A DNA stretch of 64,000 nucleotides, from NCBI RefSeq assembly GCF_900100605.1, contig NZ_FNCN01000020.1, forward strand, positions 47,857 through 111,856, written 5' to 3'. The notes below the pieces were generated by a model that worked only from the letters and a program-made list of their open reading frames with translations, did no database searches and was not told where the DNA came from. Shown piece after piece: positions 48,462-56,158 of the stretch. The first letter of the stretch is position 1, and every line of letters begins with the position of its first letter. A program made the translations under genes and the position numbers. Source of the stretch: Sinosporangium album. GTDB taxonomy: Bacteria; Actinomycetota; Actinomycetes; Streptosporangiales; Streptosporangiaceae.

Positions 48462-48986
48462 ATGACGAACCCCGACGTCACCGCCGACGCGATCGCCGAA
48501 ATGCTGACCAGGGGCGACAACGACTACAACGAAACCCACGACGGCTGGCCCGGCATGTCCGCCACCGGAAACATCGTCCACATCACGTGGACCCCCGTCG
48601 TGGAGACCGACACCGGAGGCGAAGCCGACACCGACAACATCATCTACTTCGAAGCGCACGTCATCCCGGCGCCGCCCGCCACCCCGCCCGCCGCCTCCGA
48701 GCCCGTCGACCTGCCCGCCGACACCGCCCGCGTCCTGCTGTCGACCCTCGCCGCCGTCATCCCGGCCGAGCGGACGATCGCGGTCGACGGGTGGACCCCC
48801 GTCGCCGACGTCGACCTCGCCGCCGGCGAACGCCAGCTCGTCATCCGCGACCAGGACGGCCACCACTACGCCACCGTCTACCGGCCCGGCACCGGAACCA
48901 TCCCGTTCCAGAACACCACCACGGTCAGCTTCGACCCGGTGACGCGTAAGACGCGCGTCATCTGCGTCGACGAGTGGACCCCCTGA
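48462..48986 (+). CDS. Uncharacterised phage protein
   Basis: A 174-residue acidic protein with GGAG before ATG 48462. It contains GNIVHITWTPVVETDTGGEA, a Pro/Ala linker and a C-terminal beta-rich part (ERQLVIRDQDGHHYATVYRP). No known domain. A small hairpin (about 48425-48440) precedes the gene. Confidence 0.55.
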   Translation: MTNPDVTADAIAEMLTRGDNDYNETHDGWPGMSATGNIVHITWTPVVETDTGGEADTDNIIYFEAHVIPAPPATPPAASEPVDLPADTARVLLSTLAAVIPAERTIAVDGWTPVADVDLAAGERQLVIRDQDGHHYATVYRPGTGTIPFQNTTTVSFDPVTRKTRVICVDEWTP

Positions 48987-49067
48987 CCAGCAGCCCCCTG
49001 ACCCGCGTGGCGAGGGGCGGTGAGCGGCACCGCCCCTCTCCCACACCCACCACGGAAGGACACCCCC

Positions 49068-49205
49068 GTGAACGACCTCTTCGACGACCTCGCCGACCTC
49101 ATCGCCGCCGACGAATGGCGCGGCGAAGAACCCCACGACCTCGACGGCGTCACCGTCGACTACAGCGCCTTCGCCGCCCTCGCCGGCGACACCCCGCCCT
49201 TCTAA
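49068..49205 (+). CDS. Small acidic protein
   Basis: A 45-residue protein from GTG 49068, preceded by GGAAGGA. NDLFDDLADLIAADEWRGEE is strongly acidic, like a DNA-mimic or anti-regulator, but shortness prevents a call. A strong hairpin follows its stop. Confidence 0.5.
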   Translation: MNDLFDDLADLIAADEWRGEEPHDLDGVTVDYSAFAALAGDTPPF

Positions 49206-49216
49206 CCACCGGCAGC

Positions 49217-49243
49217 GGCCCGCCCCAACCCAGGGGGCGGGCC
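49217..49243 (+). terminator. Hairpin terminator
   Basis: GGCCCGCCCC (49217-49226) and GGGGCGGGCC (49234-49243) form a 10-bp stem with a 7-base loop, 11 bases after the 45-residue gene. No T run follows. Confidence 0.55.
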
Positions 49244-49264
49244 CCCACCCGCAGGCAGGCACCC

Positions 49265-49453
49265 ATACACCCCGACGACGACACCCCCGGCATCCACCTC
49301 ACCCGCGACCAGATCGAAAACTGGGCAGGCCGCCCCCTCGACGACCACGACATCATCCGCCTCGACACCGCGATCCCCCACTCGACCATCCCCGACGCGA
49401 TAGCCGCACTCGTCGACGGCTTGGCCGACCACGACGACCAACCCGGCCCCTGA
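49265..49453 (+). CDS. Small conserved-looking ORF without a standard start codon
   Basis: The frame IHPDDDTPGIHLTRDQIENW, then DDHDIIRLDTAIPHSTIPDA and IAALVDGLADHDDQPGP looks like a real 62-residue acidic protein. No ATG, GTG or TTG lies between it and the preceding hairpin in this frame. The best placed codon is ATA at 49265, preceded by CAGGCAGGC. It may use ATA, or a base change may have destroyed its ATG. Confidence 0.4.
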   Translation: MHPDDDTPGIHLTRDQIENWAGRPLDDHDIIRLDTAIPHSTIPDAIAALVDGLADHDDQPGP

Positions 49454-49478
49454 CCTACGAACACCTCACGGAGACACG

Positions 49479-50051
49479 TTGCCCCCCACCGCCCGCGTAC
49501 GCGGCCTCTGCCACTGCGGCACGGCATGGACCAGCGCCCGCTACGCCCACTGCCCCACGTGCCATCACAGTTTCTCCGTGCTGGCGAACTTCGACGCCCA
49601 CCGCCGCCACAACACCTGCGCCGACCCGGCGTCGGCCGGGCTGTTCATCCGCCGCCACCTCGGCCCCGACGACCGCAGCCCCCTCTGGGCCGCCCTGCCC
49701 GCCCCCAGCGACTGGACCCACAAGCCCACCCCCTGCCCGACCGCCCAACCGACCCCCGCCCACCTGGACTTGTTCGGCGAACCCATCCCGGCCGGCCCCG
49801 CCATCCCCGAATGCGCCGCCGGGACATGCGCCCACGACAAACGCTGCGGACGCTGCAACTACCCGTGGCCCTGCCCCAACAGGGGCGACAACGACCGCAT
49901 CCCCGCCCCCGGCGTCCACGCCCCCGTCACCGTCAACCACGGCATGTGCGGCGGCTGCGACTTCTGCACCGCCGAAGAAAGCGAGATCTGCGCCGCCTGC
50001 CACCAGGAATGGCCGTGCGCCACCGACCGCCACCTCAACCCCACCCCCTGA
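49479..50051 (+). CDS. FDXHR-type zinc-binding protein with several Cys clusters
   Basis: A 190-residue protein from TTG 49479 (CGGAGACA upstream). LCHCGTAWTSARYAHCPTCH, then NFDAHRRHN, is the FDXHR zinc domain found in actinophages. Three further CxxC pairs follow (CGRCNYPWPCP, CGGCDFC, CAACHQEWPC). Probably a nucleic-acid or protein adaptor. The TTG start is supported by the ribosome-binding site and by the gene's N-terminal motif. Confidence 0.65.
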   Translation: MPPTARVRGLCHCGTAWTSARYAHCPTCHHSFSVLANFDAHRRHNTCADPASAGLFIRRHLGPDDRSPLWAALPAPSDWTHKPTPCPTAQPTPAHLDLFGEPIPAGPAIPECAAGTCAHDKRCGRCNYPWPCPNRGDNDRIPAPGVHAPVTVNHGMCGGCDFCTAEESEICAACHQEWPCATDRHLNPTP

Positions 50052-50063
50052 GGAACAGCCACG

Positions 50064-50658
50064 ATGCGTATCTACTTCGACAACGAATTCAACGACACCG
50101 GCACCGTCATCGACCTGATCAGCATCGGCATGGTCGCCGAGGACGGCCGTGAGCTCTACGCCGTGAACGGCGACCTCGCGTTGACCTGGCGCGGATGGCG
50201 CGCACGTCGGCGCATCCGGAAGAACGCGTGGCTCATGGAAAACGTTGTCCCGCACCTCCCAAGGGCTCACGGTGATCGGCGCCTGACCATGCCGAAATCC
50301 TGGCTTTTCGATTACACGAGTCCGGCCGTGAAGCCTCGCAGGTGTGATCGCCCGCCTCGTCGAAGCGTTCGTGGCCGCAACCCCCGAACCGGAGCTGTGG
50401 GCCTACTACGGCAGCTACGACTTTGTGGCCCTGTGCCAGCTCTACGGCCGCATGATCGACCTGCCCGCAGGGTTCCCGATGTCCGTCCACGACCTGAAGC
50501 AGGAGCACGCCCGCCTCGGCTCACCCGCCCTGCCCACCCAGACCATCGGCCACCACAACGCCCTCGCCGACGCCCACCACAACAAGTTGGTGGGGGAGTT
50601 CCTCACCAGCCTCAGCGCCACCAACCCCGCAGCGTCGACCGGCCAGGAACTCCGGTGA
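50064..50658 (+). pseudogene. Frameshifted 3'-5' exonuclease (DEDDh, Rv2179c-like)
   Basis: From ATG 50064 one frame gives MRIYFDNEFNDTGTVIDLIS (catalytic Asp/Glu) followed by IGMVAEDGREL. After about 50340 the protein continues in another frame: VIARLVEAFVAATPEPELWA, then YYGSYDFVALCQLYG and HNALADAHHNKL, which supply the remaining Asp and His. One base too many near AGGTGTGATC (50338-50347) separates the halves. All four acidic/His motifs survive, so a very recent mutation, a sequencing error or programmed slippage are all possible. Confidence 0.65.
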
Positions 50659-50915
50659 ACCCCACCACCCGCGCCACCACCGAACCGGAACCGGCCGCCC
50701 CCACCGGCCCGAGCCGCAACCCTGACGGCACCTACAGCCACGAATTCCTCCTCTGGGAAGCAAGACTCGCCGCCCGCGCGACGACCGCCGACCCGCCTGA
50801 CACCCGCCCGCAGTGGGTCATCGAGGACGCCCCCCACTTCACCGCCACCCCCGGCTCCTGGCTCGCCGACACCCTCCCCGCCCTGCCCACCCTCACCCCA
50901 GCCGCACACTCCTAA
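50655..50915 (+). CDS. Small uncharacterised protein
   Basis: An 86-residue protein from GTG 50655 (overlap with the exonuclease stop). It has DGTYSHEFLLWEARLAARAT and PQWVIEDAPHFTATPGSWLA. In the unbroken frame it would read on from the exonuclease's first half, an artefact of the frameshift. Function unknown. Confidence 0.45.
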   Translation: MNPTTRATTEPEPAAPTGPSRNPDGTYSHEFLLWEARLAARATTADPPDTRPQWVIEDAPHFTATPGSWLADTLPALPTLTPAAHS

Positions 50916-50935
50916 CCCACCCGCGGAGAACCCTC

Positions 50936-51482
50936 ATGTCCAGACCCCGCAACACCACCCGCGACACCCCCACCCTCGCCGGGCTCCACCGCCTCGCCGC
51001 CCCAGGCGGCATCGAAGAACTTGAGGCCGAAGGCGGCGACGCCCTCCAACGCGACGACTGCGAAGTGATCCCCACCCAGACCAGCAGCACCGGCACCGAC
51101 CTGACCGCCCTCGGATTCACCCTCGGCCCCATCGACACCGAAGACCCGATCTTCCGTCAGGCCACCCTCCCGCCCGGCTGGACCCGCAAAGGCACCGGCC
51201 ACCCCCTCCACACCCACATCGTCGACGAACACGGCCGCCCAAGAATCACCTTGTTCTACAAGGCCGCCCCCTACGACCGCCGGGCCACCATGCGGACCGT
51301 CACCGTCGGGCGGCTACGTCGAACACTGCATCCGCCAACACGGCGCACCGATCACCGACGACACGTGGGCAACCCCTGGGGCCGTCCGCGCCGCCCTCAA
51401 AGACATACGCGAGCTCAAGTTCTACGACGACACCCAGATCGACACGCTCATCAAAGCCATGAACACCCCGCAGGCGGAGTGA
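50936..51482 (+). pseudogene. Frameshifted phage protein of unknown function
   Basis: ATG 50936 (GCGGAGAA upstream) opens a frame with LGPIDTEDPIFRQATLPPGW, then HIVDEHGRPRITLFYKAAPY and DRRATMRTVT. This is a pattern shared by small phage/plasmid proteins. Near 51303 the coding signal moves to another frame: SGGYVEHCIRQHGAPITDDT and so on to AMNTPQAE and a stop at 51482. One extra base in ACCGTCGGGCGG explains it. The first half lies in frame with the RNA ligase, creating a false 510-residue ORF. Confidence 0.6.
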
Positions 51483-51511
51483 GACACAAACCTGCCCCGC
51501 CCCCTACACCT
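51483..51511 (+). promoter_or_regulatory. Late-type bipartite promoter for the RNA ligase gene
   Basis: GACACAAACC (51483-51492, one base off the usual GACG), 12 bp, TACACCT (51505-51511). It starts one base after the preceding stop, 42 bases before GTG 51554. CCTGCCCCGCCC after the first block also occurs at 19612. Confidence 0.55.
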
Positions 51512-51553
51512 ATCTGCGCACGCACCAACCCCCAGCATCACAGGAGACCCCCG

Positions 51554-52345
51554 GTGATCCAGCTCACCCCCGAAATCCTGCGGAAACTCGACTCGGCCAC
51601 CAAGTACCCGCCCATCCCCACCTACCACCACATCCAGGGCCGCGGCATCCTCACCGACCCCCACATCGCCTTCACCGGCACCATCACCGCACAAGAGAAG
51701 GTAGACGGCACCAACTGCCGCATCCTCATGCTGCCGGACGCCATGACCAGCGCCGGTGCGCCCGCCTGGCTCATCGGCAGCCGCGACATCCTCCTCGCAG
51801 CCCGCGGCGACCTCATCCCCAACCCCGCACTCGGAATCGTCGACGCACTGGCCCCCATCGCCGACACCCTCCCCGCCCTGCCGTACAGCATCCTCACCTT
51901 CTACTTCGAGCTGTACGGCGACAAGCAGACCAACGCCTGGCGCAACTACGGCGACGGCACCCCGACCGTCCGCGTGTACGACGCCACCCTCACCGACCCC
52001 GCCATCCTCAACCGGGACCTGCCGCGCATAGCCGCCTGGCGCGACAACGGCGGCCAGCAGTTCCTCACCACCGCCGAACTCGCCAACCTCGCCTCCAACT
52101 CGCGGCTCACCCCCGTCCCGCACCTGTTCCAAATCCCCGCCGCCGACCTCCCCACCACCATCGACGGCATGCGCGCGTTCATGGCCCCCTACGCCACCAC
52201 CCGCGCCGCCACCCACACCGGCGCCCCCGGCGCGAGCGAAGGCATCATCCTGCGCACCCACGACCGCCACGTCATCGCCAAAGCCCGCTACTGCGACTAC
52301 GACCGCACCCTCAAACACCTCACCACCGCGGCACAAGGCCGCTGA
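51554..52345 (+). CDS. RNA ligase-family nucleotidyltransferase (Rnl2-like)
   Basis: A 263-residue protein from GTG 51554 (CAGGAGA upstream). Motif I EKVDGTN (Lys 49 would accept AMP), LTFYFELYG (motif III), SEGIILR (motif IV) and IAKARY (motif V) are all present, so the enzyme should be active. Phage ligases of this group repair tRNAs cut by host defence or seal nicked RNA. No polynucleotide kinase is in the window. Own late promoter and terminator make it a single-gene unit. Confidence 0.85.
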   Translation: MIQLTPEILRKLDSATKYPPIPTYHHIQGRGILTDPHIAFTGTITAQEKVDGTNCRILMLPDAMTSAGAPAWLIGSRDILLAARGDLIPNPALGIVDALAPIADTLPALPYSILTFYFELYGDKQTNAWRNYGDGTPTVRVYDATLTDPAILNRDLPRIAAWRDNGGQQFLTTAELANLASNSRLTPVPHLFQIPAADLPTTIDGMRAFMAPYATTRAATHTGAPGASEGIILRTHDRHVIAKARYCDYDRTLKHLTTAAQGR

Positions 52346-52360
52346 CCCGCAAGCACGCGA

Positions 52361-52391
52361 GAGCCCGGCACGCCACCAAGCGGCCGGGCTC
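52361..52391 (+). terminator. Hairpin terminator after the RNA ligase
   Basis: GAGCCCGGC (52361-52369) pairs with GCCGGGCTC (52383-52391). It lies between the ligase stop and the late-type promoter at 52415. Confidence 0.6.
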
Positions 52392-52414
52392 CGCCATCCC
52401 CCCGATCGAAGCGA

Positions 52415-52443
52415 GACGCAAACCCCCACCGAAGCGGAGCATC
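52415..52443 (+). promoter_or_regulatory. Late-type bipartite promoter (leaderless)
   Basis: GACGCAAACC (52415-52424), 12 bp, GAGCATC (52437-52443), 7 bases before ATG 52451. Short leader like those at 17.2 and 19.6 kb. Confidence 0.6.
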
Positions 52444-52450
52444 CCCTTTC

Positions 52451-52699
52451 ATGAACCCAACCCCCGTATTCGACGCCCTCGCCGCCGAACACCCCCACCT
52501 GTTCCCCCACCACCCCGCCCGGCCCCGCCCGACCGCAGCCGCATCCCCGCCAGCGCCACCACGCCCCGCCACCACGCCCCGGCACCCCTACACCACCGCC
52601 CCCGCCGTCGCGGACCACGACCCCGACACCGCCGAAACCCCCGCCGCACCCCCAGCAACCAACCCGTGGTTCACCCGCACCGAAAGCAGCCCCGCGTGA
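52451..52699 (+). CDS. Pro/Ala-rich small protein
   Basis: An 82-residue, low-complexity protein (FDALAAEHPHLFPHHPARPR; TAETPAAPPATNPWFTRTES). There is no Shine-Dalgarno, in line with the adjacent promoter. Coupled to the membrane protein at 52696. Function unknown. Confidence 0.5.
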   Translation: MNPTPVFDALAAEHPHLFPHHPARPRPTAAASPPAPPRPATTPRHPYTTAPAVADHDPDTAETPAAPPATNPWFTRTESSPA

Positions 52700-52956
52700 A
52701 CGCCCCGCACCGCGACGACGTCGCCGCCGCCACAGGCTGCGGCGCCGCCCTCTTCACCATCGCACGCCACCTCATCACCGCCGCCCTCACCACCGCCGCC
52801 ATCCTCACCAGCGGCCCCCTCTCCGGCGTCCTATGGAGCCTCACCGCCCTCACCATCACCATCACCGCCGCCCTCGCCGCCACCCTCACCTACCGGCGAC
52901 TCCGCACCCCCAAAACACCCAAACCCACCCCCAAACCCGCCAAACCCGCCACATAA
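52696..52956 (+). CDS. Small membrane protein
   Basis: An 86-residue protein from GTG 52696. Two hydrophobic stretches (FTIARHLITAALTTAAIL; GVLWSLTALTITITAALAAT) and a Lys/Pro tail (PKTPKPTPKPAKPAT). It could be a holin-like or exclusion protein. Not recognised. Confidence 0.5.
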   Translation: MNAPHRDDVAAATGCGAALFTIARHLITAALTTAAILTSGPLSGVLWSLTALTITITAALAATLTYRRLRTPKTPKPTPKPAKPAT

Positions 52957-52969
52957 GGACCACCCGCGC

Positions 52970-53455
52970 ATGTACCAAGCCCACCTCACCCACACCTTCC
53001 ACGCCGCCCACCGCCTCCCCCACCTCGGCGGCAAATGCGCCAACCTCCACGGCCACACCTGGACCACCACCGTCACCATCACCACCCCCCAGCTCACCGA
53101 AGACGGCACCATCATCGAATTCGGCGCATTCAAAACCCGCATGCGCACCTGGATCGACAACAACCTCGACCACGCCGCCCTACTCGGCACCGACGACCCC
53201 CTCACCCCCTCCCTACGCGAACAAGGCTGCCGCGTCGCCGAATTCGGCCGCGCCCCCTACGGCCCCCACCCCTGGCCCACCGTCGAAGCCGTCGCCGAAC
53301 TCATCGCCTACCACGCCCAAACCTGGCTCGCACAAGCCGAGAACCACGCCGACGAACACGGCACCTGGTACTCCGACACCCCCACCCGATGCCGCATCAC
53401 CCAAGTCACCGTCCAAGAAACCCCCACCAACACCGCCACCTGGACCGAATCATGA
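52970..53455 (+). CDS. queD: 6-carboxy-tetrahydropterin synthase (QueD-like)
   Basis: A 161-residue protein. HAAHRL (His 14), then CANLHGHTW (Cys 23, His 27, His 29), NNLDHAAL (Asp 67, His 68) and PTVEAVAE (Glu 106) give the full zinc site and catalytic set of the PTPS/QueD family. QueD makes a precursor of preQ0/queuosine from dihydroneopterin triphosphate. Phages use this pathway to make 7-deazaguanine bases in their DNA as protection from restriction. The partners QueE, QueC, FolE and DpdA are not in this window. It overlaps the next gene (ATGA). Confidence 0.85.
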   Translation: MYQAHLTHTFHAAHRLPHLGGKCANLHGHTWTTTVTITTPQLTEDGTIIEFGAFKTRMRTWIDNNLDHAALLGTDDPLTPSLREQGCRVAEFGRAPYGPHPWPTVEAVAELIAYHAQTWLAQAENHADEHGTWYSDTPTRCRITQVTVQETPTNTATWTES

Positions 53456-54033
53456 CCCTCAAACCCGACCACTCCACCAAACCCACCAACCACGAACAGA
53501 CAAACGAAGAACCCGACAAGACCGGCCGCCCCACCCTCCTCACCCCAGAACTCCAACAACAGATCGTCACGATCCTCGAACAAGGAAGAACCATCACCGA
53601 CGCCGCCGCCCTCTGCGGAATCGGACGGCGAACCATCCACAGATGGCTCGCCGACGGCGAACTCGACAACGCCGACGAAGCCATGAGGCACTTCTGGCGC
53701 GCCGTTACGCATGCGCGCGCGAAGGGCAGGGCGGTGCTGGTCGATGCGGCTTTCGAGGATGTGCGGGGCGGGTTCCTGGTGAAGGAGGTGGAGCGGCCGG
53801 ACGGGTCGACCGAACGGCAGTGGGCTCCGCCGAACGGCATGCTGGCGTTGAAGATGCTTGAGCGGATGGATCCGGAGCATTGGCGGCCGGTGAAGGCGGT
53901 GGAGGTGACGGGTGCCGGGGGTGGGCCGGTGGCGGTGTCGCATGGTGTGGATTTGGAGGGGTTGGCGGAGCGTGTCGCGCGGGCGGCGCGGGAAGCCGCC
54001 GGCGGTGGTGGCGGTGGTGAGGCCGGCTCTTAG
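53452..54033 (+). CDS. Terminase small subunit-like HTH protein
   Basis: A 193-residue protein from ATG 53452. GRPTLLTPELQQQIVTILEQ, then GRTITDAAALCGIGRRTIHR and WLADGELD, is the HTH of small terminases. It is followed by FWRAVTHARAKGRAVLVDAA, APPNGMLALKMLERMDPEHW and a Gly/Ala tail. Small terminases recognise the packaging site. No large terminase follows: a strong terminator lies at 54121. Codon choice changes abruptly from C-ending to G-ending near 53700 within the gene, suggesting a recombinant. Confidence 0.6.
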   Translation: MTLKPDHSTKPTNHEQTNEEPDKTGRPTLLTPELQQQIVTILEQGRTITDAAALCGIGRRTIHRWLADGELDNADEAMRHFWRAVTHARAKGRAVLVDAAFEDVRGGFLVKEVERPDGSTERQWAPPNGMLALKMLERMDPEHWRPVKAVEVTGAGGGPVAVSHGVDLEGLAERVARAAREAAGGGGGGEAGS

Positions 54034-54120
54034 ACGGCCGGTTACTGGGGGTGGGGTGCCACCTGCGGTTTCCCGCCACCGGCGGTTACGTTGGGTGACG
54101 CCGGTGGGGTCGGGTACGGC

Positions 54121-54159
54121 GAAGGGGAGGGTACGCGGTGGGCGCGTACCCTCCCCTTC
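54121..54159 (+). terminator. Very strong bidirectional terminator hairpin
   Basis: GAAGGGGAGGGTACGC (54121-54136) and GCGTACCCTCCCCTTC (54144-54159) are a perfect 16-bp stem with a 7-base loop, then CTTTC. It separates the rightward terminase-like gene from the leftward genes at 54310-55041. The gene-free stretch 54034-54309 holds little else. Confidence 0.8.
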
Positions 54160-54309
54160 CTTTCGTGACGGGGTGGGTTGGTGGTCGGCGTGGGCTCGGG
54201 GGGTGTCGCCCCTTTTCGGGGGGTTTGCGGGCTACCCTTCCCCGCCGCCCTCGCCGACGCCCGCCGCGCCCCGTCCTTCCTGTCCGGTCACGGCGGGGCG
54301 CGGCGGGCG

Positions 54310-54651
54310 TCAGGTCACAACGTCAAGAAGGTGGGTGAGCATGCCCACCGTCTGCTCGCGGGTGAGGCCGATGGTGTCGCCGTCGCCGTTGACGCCGCAC
54401 AACAGCACGTCGCCGTGGTAGTTCTGCCACGTGTAGCCGTGGCGGCGGGCGAGCGCGGTGGCGACCCGGTTCACGGGCTTGACGTCGTGGCCCTCGACGT
54501 CGATCCACATGTCAAGGCGGGTCGTCAGCCGGACGACGTCGAGCAGGCGGGCGTTGATCTCGCAGCAGACGGCGGGGCGGGTGCCGCCGGGCGGGGGCAA
54601 CTCAACTTCCCGGATGTCGTCGTCGGTGGTGAGGACGAACGCGATGCTCAC
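54310..54651 (-). CDS. DUF3846-like phage protein
   Basis: A 113-residue protein. GTG 54651 (MSIAFVLTTDDDIREVELPP) follows GGAAGGAAAA. It continues with CEINARLLDVVRLTTRLDMW and DVKPVNRVATALARRHGY, and ends with a GDVLLCGVNGDGDTIGLTRE strand. That order (acidic strand, DvwVDe..., NpvA, GdvlltG) fits DUF3846, common in actinophages. Role unknown. Second gene of a small leftward operon. Confidence 0.6.
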   Translation of the reverse strand: MSIAFVLTTDDDIREVELPPPGGTRPAVCCEINARLLDVVRLTTRLDMWIDVEGHDVKPVNRVATALARRHGYTWQNYHGDVLLCGVNGDGDTIGLTREQTVGMLTHLLDVVT

Positions 54652-54720
54652 AGGGTTTTCCTTCCGTGGGGTGGGGGGGTGGGTGCCCGCCGCCGCTTGG
54701 CGGGCACCCACCGGGGAGGG

Positions 54721-55041
54721 TTAGCGGTTCGCGTGGTGGAACACGGACTCGCCCCAGCGGGCGAACAGGGCGGGCATGATCGGCTCCCCCTGGAGGGGGC
54801 CTTCGGTGTGCTCCCAGATGCGGCGGGCGGTGCCGTAGCGGGGCTCCATGGTGCCGTCGGGGTGCCGCTTCCAGACGTTGCCCTGGGTGGTGGGGTCGGC
54901 GCGCCTCCAGATGCGGCGGGCGGCGGTGGGGGTGAGGTCGCCGATGAGGGCGATGAGGGCGAGCGCGCCGGTTTCGGTGTACTCGCCGAGCCTGACAGCC
55001 AGGCGCAGGTCTTCTGCCAGGTCTTCCATCTCGAATGCCAT
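54721..55041 (-). CDS. Uncharacterised protein behind an early-type promoter
   Basis: A 106-residue protein from ATG 55041 (GGAAGGACAC upstream). N-terminal acidic helix (EMEDLAEDLRLAVRLGEYTE), then IALIGDLTPTAARRIWRRAD and RYGTARRIWEHTEGPLQ. Alpha-helical; no family known. It is driven by copy D of the early-type element. Confidence 0.55.
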   Translation of the reverse strand: MAFEMEDLAEDLRLAVRLGEYTETGALALIALIGDLTPTAARRIWRRADPTTQGNVWKRHPDGTMEPRYGTARRIWEHTEGPLQGEPIMPALFARWGESVFHHANR

Positions 55042-55071
55042 CCGGTGTGTCCTTCCGTCATCGGGGCGTTT

Positions 55072-55189
55072 CCGCTTTCGCCCCTGTTCACACTCAAATC
55101 ATAGGGCACGCACCCTGTCGGTGTCTACCGCTTACGCCCCTCTAATTCACATAGACACCACTCAGAATGTGCGATACAGTTTGGGTGTC
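55072..55189. promoter_or_regulatory. Back-to-back early-type promoter/operators, copies C and D
   Basis: Rightward copy C: TAGACA (55152-55157), 17 bp, TACAGT (55175-55180), CACTCAGAAT over the -35 side, TTTGGGTGTC (55180-55189), then GGGCGAGCGGCG. Leftward copy D: TAGACA (55127-55122), 18 bp, TATGAT (55103-55098), TTTGAGTGTG, then GGGCGAAAGCGG (to 55072). A second leftward box GGGGCGTAAGCGG lies at 55140-55128. Both divergent operons thus share one control region. Confidence 0.7.
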
Positions 55190-55236
55190 GGTGAGGGGGC
55201 GAGCGGCGTCCCCTCCCGCCACCGGAAGGAACACAC

Positions 55237-56091
55237 ATGCGACTCGCGATCCTGGTCATCACCCTGATGACCGCCCTACTGCTCCCCACCGCCGCCCACG
55301 CGGCCGATCCCGCAGGCATCTTCACCGCCCCCACCCCCGGCCACACCACCCCCACCGGCACCCCGATCACCGTCGCGGCCACCGCCGACGACGTGTGCAG
55401 CGCCACCATCGCCCTCCACACCCCCACCGGCGGCAAAACCGTGCTGGCCACCACCCCCGCAAACCCCACCTGCACCGGCGAAACCCGCCTCTCAGGCAGC
55501 TTCACCCCCAACACCCCCGGCGACTACAGGCTCACCCTCACCGGAAGCGGCCTCCACCTCGCCGAAACCACGCTGACCGCCGCCACCACCCCGGCCCCCG
55601 CCGCCGCCGCCACGGTCACCCACACCACCACCGCCGCCCCCACGGCGACCCCCACCGTCACCGCAACGGCAACCACGACGGCGACACCGAAGCCCCGCCC
55701 CACCGCCACCCGCACCGTGACCGCCACCCCCAAACCCCGCCCCACCGCCACCATCACCAAGACCGCGACCCGCACCATCCACGCCCCCGCCCCCGTCGCG
55801 GCTCCGGCCCCCGCACCGGTCTACCTCCCCACCACCCCAGCGCAGCCTGAGCCGGTCACCCTCCCCGAAGCCGCCCCCGCCGCCACCACCACCGTCACCG
55901 CCCAACCCGACCTCGCCACCCTCATCACCCTCGCCAACGCCGCCAAAGGCACCCCCACCGGCAGCGGCGGCGGAGGCAGCATCACCAGCGCGATCATCCA
56001 GACGATCAACACCCTGATCGGCCTGTGCGCCCTCGGCGGTGTCCTCTTCATCGGCAACCGCGTCCTGCGCAAGCGCGGCGAACGCCACTAA
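55237..56091 (+). CDS. Secreted membrane-anchored surface protein
   Basis: A 284-residue protein. Signal peptide (MRLAILVITLMTALLLPTAA HA), an Ig-like domain of about 90 residues with two Cys (AADDVCSATIALHTP; PTCTGETRLSGSFTP). A Thr/Pro/Ala stalk with repeats of TATPKPRPTAT follows, then a C-terminal transmembrane segment (IGLCALGGVLFIGNRVLRKR). It will stick out of the host cell. In a prophage an early-promoter surface protein may block superinfection. Inference. Confidence 0.65.
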   Translation: MRLAILVITLMTALLLPTAAHAADPAGIFTAPTPGHTTPTGTPITVAATADDVCSATIALHTPTGGKTVLATTPANPTCTGETRLSGSFTPNTPGDYRLTLTGSGLHLAETTLTAATTPAPAAAATVTHTTTAAPTATPTVTATATTTATPKPRPTATRTVTATPKPRPTATITKTATRTIHAPAPVAAPAPAPVYLPTTPAQPEPVTLPEAAPAATTTVTAQPDLATLITLANAAKGTPTGSGGGGSITSAIIQTINTLIGLCALGGVLFIGNRVLRKRGERH

Positions 56092-56158
56092 TAACCCCCA
56101 CCCCTAGGTCTGCCCCGGCCACCACACCGGGGCAGACCCCCACCCCGCAGGAACGCAC

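Noticed and set aside
50813..52345. 510-residue fused protein including the RNA ligase
   Set aside because: Produced by a frameshift that lets the upstream gene read through; the ligase has its own promoter, ribosome-binding site and GTG.
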